A stretch of DNA of 25,463 nucleotides from Psilocybe azurescens. Lineage: Eukaryota > Basidiomycota > Agaricomycetes > Agaricales > Agrocybaceae. The stretch is taken from positions 1 through 25,463 of the forward strand of contig JAJIRX010000165.1 of NCBI GenBank assembly GCA_023853785.1, written 5' to 3'. Shown here in pieces: positions 19,501 through 25,463 of the stretch. Position numbers and translations under genes: made by a program. Each line of letters starts with the position of its first letter. The stretch's first letter is position 1. Under the pieces are notes generated by a model, which made no database searches, had not been told where the DNA came from, and saw only the letters and a list, made by a program, of their open reading frames with translations.

Positions 19501-21974
19501 ATTAGACCGGGGATGTATCATGCCACTTGGCTCAAGAGGGCTTACCCAGGCTCATTTAGTACAGTGACAGTGGAGTAGTCGCAGGCAGACAGCATACGCT
19601 TACCTGGTGGACTGAGCGTGGCCACTATCATAATTAGACTTGCGCGTATGCAGAACTTATGGGAGTGGCGTCAGTAAAACTGTCGAAGGAAGGAACATAC
19701 ACACTTCAATGATTCCATTTAGTTCCACTTCTTCTCTCGATAAAAATATGGTGTCTGTGGGGATCATCTTTTGATATCCTGCTGCCTATATTTTTGGACC
19801 AACAATCCTCAAGCTTCCTCAGATGTGTATTAATACTCGGAACAGCATGCTATGCACTGGCTGTTAGTGACATCTGTTCCCCTTTTATCGATCATTCCGC
19901 AGCCAGGAGTGAAGTTTCTGGAGTTAAGTGGGATATCTAGCCTGTGATTGACTGAACATCGATCTGAATTCCCGGCGCTCAGTGCGTTCGTAAGTACTCC
20001 AACAAGATTCCAACTGTGTCTAATTCGTAGTATGGCTCAGTTCTTGCCATGTCGTATAGTCTCTGCGGCGCCACCCACATGATTTCCCACTTGAACCATG
20101 GCTTTTCCTGGTCTGCCCAAGGTAGATCTTTTAATACTTGCGAAGATGAACACTTGATGTATTGTCGATGTCAATGATGCCTTAATAGGGAAATAATGGG
20201 CTATATCGTCCTGAGTCCTCGGTTGATACGAGCAGTCCTCTCTGTTGAGTAGGATTCGTCGTCGGATGCCTTCGATCTACTTTTTATTTTAATCTTAATC
20301 CACGTTTTAGGAAGAAGGGACACCTATCTTTTCCCACTCCCGCTCAGAATTTAATAAGTATCCGCGTACTTGCTGTTTACTAACCTCTGAATCTACATTG
20401 ATAAGAGATGGGAATCAGACAAGTGCACTGTAATGGCTGTCTGCCGTGCAATTGCCTTGGGTAGGGTATGTTGTTGGTACATATCTTGGTCGTAATATAT
20501 TCGATCGAGTCGGAGCAAGAGTGTGTATGTAATTATTCGAGGAGCTGGCGCGGTTTGGTGACAGCCGATTCTATTCAGCTGATCTAAATTTAATGACTGT
20601 ACCTTGGAGAGAATATAGAAGCTAGCCAATGGTTTATTTAGTACGCTACAAGGGAATAACTGTGTTCAATATACTTCAACGGTCAAACTCTCTCGACTCT
20701 TGTGACTTCACCTATTCGTTAACGTGGAAGGTCCATGATTGCGATCATGCGATGAAGAATGCAATAAGAATCATTATCACGGCAAGTCGGCATGCTTATT
20801 TGTTGGCTTGGTAATTGACACTGCCCCAACTGCCGTCTCGGCATTAAACTCCGGTCTTCCAAATACGGAAGCATTTTCCCCGCGATAGCGTAGTGGTTAT
20901 GACCGACGTCCTCAGAGTCTTTTGTCTTTGGTTGTTGTCCTCTTCCCTCGTCCCCCGTTCTTCTATATCTGGCCTCCATTACCGGCGGACATTTACGAGG
21001 AGCTGGTGGCTGCTCGCGGCTCTTGAGATTGGTTCGAGACATATACATTGACCATCTCTTACACGCGACAGTCTGTGGACTGCGGTTCAGGTGGAGCGTC
21101 AAGTGCAAATCGATTCTGGTGGATAAAAACGCGTCAGGTATGATAAGAACTTGTTGTCATTTCTTTCTTTTATGACTTGACCCTCAGGGACCAACTTCAA
21201 CTGGTCGTCGAGCGGACTAAATCAACACTCGCAACCCACAATCAGTCGTCATTCACAGCTTTCGACATCAGTCAGTATTGACCATCGATATATCAACACC
21301 CATCACTCTACGCTAGTTACATTTTCAACTCACGCTACTTCCACGTCCATCTTCACGAACACGCATACTATCAAGAAGTTGTTACAGACGACGACCAATT
21401 TCGATCCCACGACAGAGTTATTGGAACAACACCATTGTTGAGCCCACATCCCAATACCATCTGCATCTTGAAACAGAGGACCTCCTTATTCATAGCATTC
21501 CGCAGCTACGATCAGCATACTTCAAAGTCCTACGGCGGTCGAACGGCAATTCCGGATAATCAGCAGAAATAATCCGTCGGTACCCACGATATAAATATCA
21601 CCTCGAAACCTTTGGGTGGCCCTAACTTCGGATCCATTTACGGGCTATATCCTCCAGGAAATCAAGTTACAGTCCCGAGTGACAGACACGAGATATTTTA
21701 GGCCAGCCAGTTGACCACGGTTTTGGGCACGAGAACCCCACGCTTCAACTAGTGTAATCCTTCGTTCCCGTCCCTTCGGGTCTCCGTTGCCTGCGTAGCA
21801 GCTTCTGATTTCCTCTTCACTCTTCTAGCTTCACCTTGCTTTTGTCACACCAAAGCGCTCCCTCCCCTTGTATCTGCTCTTCGCCTTCAGTGTACCGAGG
21901 ATAGAAGGTAGTGCATAGCAGGCCGGCCAACACAACAAATTCTATAACGACATTATATCATATTAATCGACAAC
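19501..21974. other. Long stretch (about 2.5 kb) without a supported gene
   Basis: Mostly short, unlinked open frames. At about 21280-21570 on the plus strand a frame of roughly 97 codons is open without an ATG (for example YFHVHLHEHAYYQEVV, IGTTPLLSPHPNTICIL). It has Thr/Ser- and His-rich neighbours in other frames, but there is no family match or splice support. The minus-strand frame at 20719-21108 has no motif. The last few hundred bases, with pyrimidine-rich blocks at 21840-21880, form the likely promoter of the gene starting at 21975. Confidence 0.4.
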
Positions 21975-23328
21975 ATGTCCGCAACGGCCCCAACGTCATC
22001 ATCGTCACAATCATCTTCCTCCTCAGCATCCTCTAGTTCGAGCACCACTTCATCCCCTCCCGGATTCTCAGTGCCACCACAACACACCTTCAGTGGCGAA
22101 CCATCTGCAGCACCAACATTCCCCGGCAATGGGAATCAAAATAATTCCAATGGAGGGTCTATTGCGACTTCAGCTTCTTTATACCGTACGTCTCTTTTTG
22201 TGGTGTACTCCATGCCTACCTCTTCTGTTTTCTTCCACATACTCATCCGATCTATAAACTAGTATACACATTCTTAGCAACGCTCGTCCTCCTCCTCTCT
22301 GTATCCGCTGCCATTGTCATTCGTTCCTTTGTTCTCCGTCGGAGGCATAGACTTATGGTGGAAGAAGCTATCCGAAATGGGACCTGGGTTCCTCCCTCTC
22401 CGCCTTCGCGTCCGGTGAAGGTGGACTTGAGTAAGAAACCGATGCTCTGGGAGGCGTATATCGATGCAAAAGGCGATATAGTTGAATATAGTGCCCACGG
22501 TACTAGTGGTACGGGAAGTCGGAAGATCAACGATGCATGGAGGGCGGAGCACTCGAAGGAGTGGGATACAATCAAGCCAATCGCTGTCACCTATCTGGCA
22601 TCGAGTGCCCTGCCTTCGGTACCTGCGCCGCCTATTGGTCTAGCCACGATTCCTTCTGTCGGGAGCCTACGCAGTGCTTCTGCCGCTCAGCAGCCTCTTT
22701 CACCAGTCGGCCCGCAAAGTGATGTCGAGGCTGCTGCTGTACTCCTATCAACCCGTCCGCTGCCGCTACTGTCACTGCGACACCGCCCACCTCGGTACGG
22801 ACACGGACACCACGCCATCGTGCATTCCTTTCCCGTGTAGGGCACCTGCTTAACCCCACGCCGAATCCGACATCGCCCTTACCAGGCCCGCTCACACGAT
22901 CAAATACTGGTTCGAACGCTAATCTTCCAGCGTCGGCTGAGAATGGAAATTTGAATGAGAAGCTTGATTTGCAAGGTCCACAGACGATGCGTGTAGCTGT
23001 ACTGATAGCCATGCCTTCACCACCCACCAGCTCGTCTGCCTCGAGTTCGACGGTATTATCAACGCCCCCGTTGAGCTCGACAAGTGTTCCTGGGCCCTCG
23101 TCGTCTCCATCACCACATATGATTCCGCATCCTCTGAATGCATCAGCACCCATCATTGACAGCGACGACGAACAGCCTTTGCCACATCTTGAAGTTGGCG
23201 TGGCCGATGTCGTAGTCATGCCGCCTGATCATGTGGGCGTGGGAGATACGCACGTGGGGAAGAGAAAGGCCGCACAACGAGGGAGCCTAGCAAGCATGGC
23301 GACGGGTAGTGAAGGGAGCGAGGTATAG
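21975..23328 (+). CDS. Ser-rich single-pass membrane protein conserved in basidiomycetes, one frame break
   Basis: Two exons: 21975-22185 and 22263-23328 (intron 22186-22262, GTACGT...ACTAG). Exon 1 starts MSATAPTSSSSQ and is a Ser/Thr-rich, probably O-glycosylated extracellular part. Exon 2 opens with a transmembrane helix (YTFLATLVLLLSVSAAIVI) followed by a stop-transfer basic cluster (RSFVLRRRHRLMVEEAI). The cytoplasmic part contains NGTWVPPSPPSRP and KKPMLWEAYIDAK, then a low-complexity region. Near the end lies a conserved-looking motif MRVAVLIAMPSP and an acidic stretch ending in EVGVADVVV. I recognise this layout from hypothetical proteins of mushroom fungi; no function is known to me. 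The frame changes once near 22738-22741 (VEAAA to TPINPSAA), consistent with one missing base; without that, the protein would stop at 22840. Total about 425 aa after correction. Confidence 0.75.
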
Positions 23329-24179
23329 TACACTGCCTCATAGCTCCTTTTTTCTTCTTTTATTCTTGGATCTCTGTACTTTTATTTCTCTGTGTTTCAT
23401 AATTTTTTTGCTCCTGGCCTGGCAGATAGAGGACTTGCTTTGTTTTCTTTCTCCGAACTGGTATTTTGCGTCGTTTTTGCTGTACGATATGCTCATTTTA
23501 CCCCACTAAAAACATCGTGTATTCTCGTTTCTGTTTTGTTTCCTGTAGATACTGATTGTGCATAAAAACGACGGTGCAGAGAGTATGCGATTTTACCCCA
23601 CATTTAATCAGCTTAAACAGTTCGGCTTCATATCGGAGAGAAGCATTTCTTGCTCAATAACGGGACATTTAAGAGATCTATTTATAGATGGAAAAGAAGC
23701 TATCCTGTAACCTGTCGGAAAACGACGACGCCTTGCATGGCTGTTACTTTAAATTTGTGATACCAATAGTACTTCCAACTTCTTATACAGTACTTTAGCA
23801 AGCCATGGACGAGATGAGATGCCTGCTAGTGGCCGCTGGCACTGTTAATTCAGCAGCTGACAATTGAAGGAGTTTTGACTTTTTAACGGTGGTGCTAGCT
23901 CCGCCTCTAGCCAGTGCTTGGTTTTAATGTGCCGGACACATGAATCCTGACTGAGGGAGCCAAATTTGTCAAAATATTATTTCAAGAATATAAAGATGGA
24001 TTATACGCTCCGGCTGAGCATGTCATCACAGTATGGACACTCCCAACGTGGTCCTGTGTCTTTGTTATGCTTGTTGCTGCGCGAATATATTCTGAGTTTT
24101 TGAGGGCTGCTGAGCCTCTTATCACAGCTTTCGATAGTAAAATCGACTGGTTTCTGTATCCGCCAAACGCTGACTATTT
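23329..24179. other. Gene-free stretch after the Ser-rich gene
   Basis: It starts with a T-rich 3' flank (about 23340-23420) likely to hold the poly(A) region of the preceding gene. The remaining sequence up to 24179 shows only short open frames on both strands and no repeat. Confidence 0.45.
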
Positions 24180-24840
24180 TTAGGGTTTTTCCGAGAAATA
24201 TTCCCGTAGTGGGCTTCTTGGAGGGTAATTTTGATCATTTTCTACGATATTATGACAGTTATTTGAATCTTCTTCAGGCATAATCCCAAGGTCAGCGTAA
24301 TCGGAGAAATTCAACTCTGAGATGTCTTGTCCGGGATTTTGATGTACCCTTGATAGGAGATTAGAGTCCATTATATCGACGTTAAGTATTGTAGGGGTGC
24401 CTTTGCTATCTGAACACGGATAACGGTCGGGGCATCTGGAAAATCGCCATTGGTGTCTACGAAGGAGTCTTGCTGACATCTTGACCAACTCTGAGCAGAA
24501 ATGCTCAGACCGGTGTAATTATAGACCCTGAGATCCGTTGGAACGCCACGATCTGAGGGTCTATGGTAAGACTCAGCATGGAGTTCGACATTAAAGTCAA
24601 CGGGTGCGAAATTGGAGCTAAGCTGTCGGAAAAAGCTGCGCTGCGAGGTTGAAGCAGAAGAATAGTAGTCCATGGACGACGAACGCGAAAAATGTTCTTT
24701 CAGTAATCTCACAAGCTGAGGCCGACAAAACAACGACAGTCTTCTCCGTACCAATTCCAATCTAAAGGTTTCGCAATGTTTCGCAAAAGGAAATTCTATT
24801 ATTTCTACTCACCTCGTGGCTGGGAACTGGAGTCATAATG
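24180..24840 (-). CDS. Unrecognised protein, possibly two exons with a frame break
   Basis: A minus-strand frame from about 24760 reads RLLKEHFSRSSSMDYYSSAS, SQRSFFRQLSSNFAPVDFNV and SDRGVPTDLRVYNYTGL, then loses character near PTVIRVQ. A second frame continues with DSKGTPTILNVDIMDSNLLS, DISELNFSDYADLGIMPEED and PLREYFSEKP-stop at 24180. A single-base shift around 24415-24425 would join them. A possible first exon with ATG (MTPVPSHE, about 24813-24836) ends in CACGAG|GTGAGT, and TTTAG precedes the main exon, but the phase does not fit without another shift. The protein would be acidic at its C-terminus, with no membrane segment. I recognise no family and make no functional claim. Confidence 0.3.
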
Positions 24841-25463
24841 CTAGGCTCTCCGATCTCGTATATCCTCTACCATTCTCCCACTCCCACAGAATTTCAACAA
24901 CTCAACTACTGTGGACAGTCAAGAGCATCGTTTAGCTCACGAGCAGTCAGAAGAGAATTGAAAAATAGACCAATTGCTTTATACCACATTTCCAGAGATC
25001 TAAATATTGTACTTCGTGAACCATCGAGCAAACGTCTTTGTAAGGGCATGCCGTCGGCTGACGTTTGTGTGCATGGCCCCGAACTCGGCGTGTCTGAAGA
25101 TGAACAAAAAATGTGTCAATTGTGTGCCTACATCATCGTAATTCGGTTGTCGTTGCCTTCCATTCACACTGATGTATTTAGTCCAAATCTGATGCCTCCT
25201 AAATGCTACATTGAGATATATTGACTCGGTCTGTCGTTACGTATGATGTTTGTGTTACCCAGTCCCAGTAACCTGTATAGGTGATGTTTCTATCTGAGTG
25301 TACTAAGGCTGAGCTACAACCAACCCGGCTCGCTATAACAGGGTAGCGTAAACATAAGATATCCTATTTACAGCACAAAATATACAGTTATATCTTCCGT
25401 ACCCCTTGAGACCGTAGAGGCAACAGAATGAGCACCGTGAAACCTCCTGTTGATACCTAGCAT
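24841..25463. other. Right edge without a supported gene
   Basis: A 128-codon plus-strand frame (24838-25224) overlaps the presumed 5' end of the minus-strand gene. It lacks motifs or splice context, so I do not call it. The last 240 bases contain only short frames. A gene starting beyond the window cannot be excluded. Confidence 0.4.

Noticed and set aside
20883..21050. tRNA-like A box (TAGCGTAGTGGTTA) and a B-box-like GGTTCGAGAC about 150 bp apart
   Set aside because: The D stem does not pair, no anticodon arm or acceptor stem forms, and the spacing is far too long for a normal tRNA or a tRNA-derived SINE. Chance similarity is more likely.
20719..21108. Minus-strand 129-codon open frame
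   Set aside because: No recognisable family, unusual composition and no splice partners.
24838..25224. Plus-strand open frame of 128 codons
   Set aside because: No motif, membrane segment or splice context, and it overlaps the likely 5' end of a minus-strand gene.

Overview
The window looks like nuclear DNA of a filamentous basidiomycete, probably an Agaricomycete. The genes carry many short introns of about 50-70 nt with GT-AG ends. The gene content fits that group: FOL1-type pterin enzyme, snurportin, EMC1, BCS1-like AAA ATPases, a MYND-finger family and a CmcJ/AsaB-like oxygenase family. There are no bacterial-style operons, no CRISPR array, no rRNA and no convincing tRNA. I identified genes by translating both strands and joining exons by eye. 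Family names rest on remembered family motifs, not on a database search.

Layout. At 1-1002 there is only a weak gene candidate. Snurportin-1 is on the minus strand at 1003-2893, followed by a CmcJ/AsaB-like oxidoreductase at 3366-4320 (minus) and the 3' end of an NmrA-like NAD(P)-binding protein at 4895-5300 (minus). At 5289 the NmrA-like gene stops abruptly against a 3'-terminal fragment of EMC1 (plus, 5289-5598). A longer and heavily broken EMC1 copy follows (plus, about 5930-8284), and its tail repeats the same roughly 300 bp. Tail-to-tail with it lies a FolB-only version of the folate gene FOL1 (minus, 8352-9197). A nine-exon MYND-finger gene runs divergently (plus, 9689-11596). A relic of a basidiomycete-restricted family follows (minus, 11759-12094). 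Two tandem BCS1-like AAA ATPase paralogs come next (minus, 12914-15237 and 15777-18173), with a third, C-terminal-only remnant at 19274-19500. The stretch 19500-21974 has no supported gene. A Ser-rich single-pass membrane protein gene lies at 21975-23328 (plus), and an unrecognised, possibly frameshifted gene at 24180-24840 (minus).

Two patterns stand out. First, almost every otherwise well-preserved gene carries one or more single-base lesions. Most lie in homopolymer runs; two are TGA codons where the family has, or appears to have, Trp. This suggests uncorrected sequencing indels at least as strongly as real decay, so protein models here should be read as frame-corrected exon chains. Second, 4.9-8.4 kb is a rearranged patchwork of gene ends (NmrA 3' part, EMC1 3' part twice, FOL1 5' part). 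It has a possible microhomology junction and larger lesions that sequencing error cannot explain. I saw no clear undescribed defence or mobile system. The best candidates for novelty are the rearranged EMC1/NmrA/FOL1 patchwork, the tandem BCS1 paralogs with their divergent tails, and an orphan exon-like stretch at about 15496-15617.
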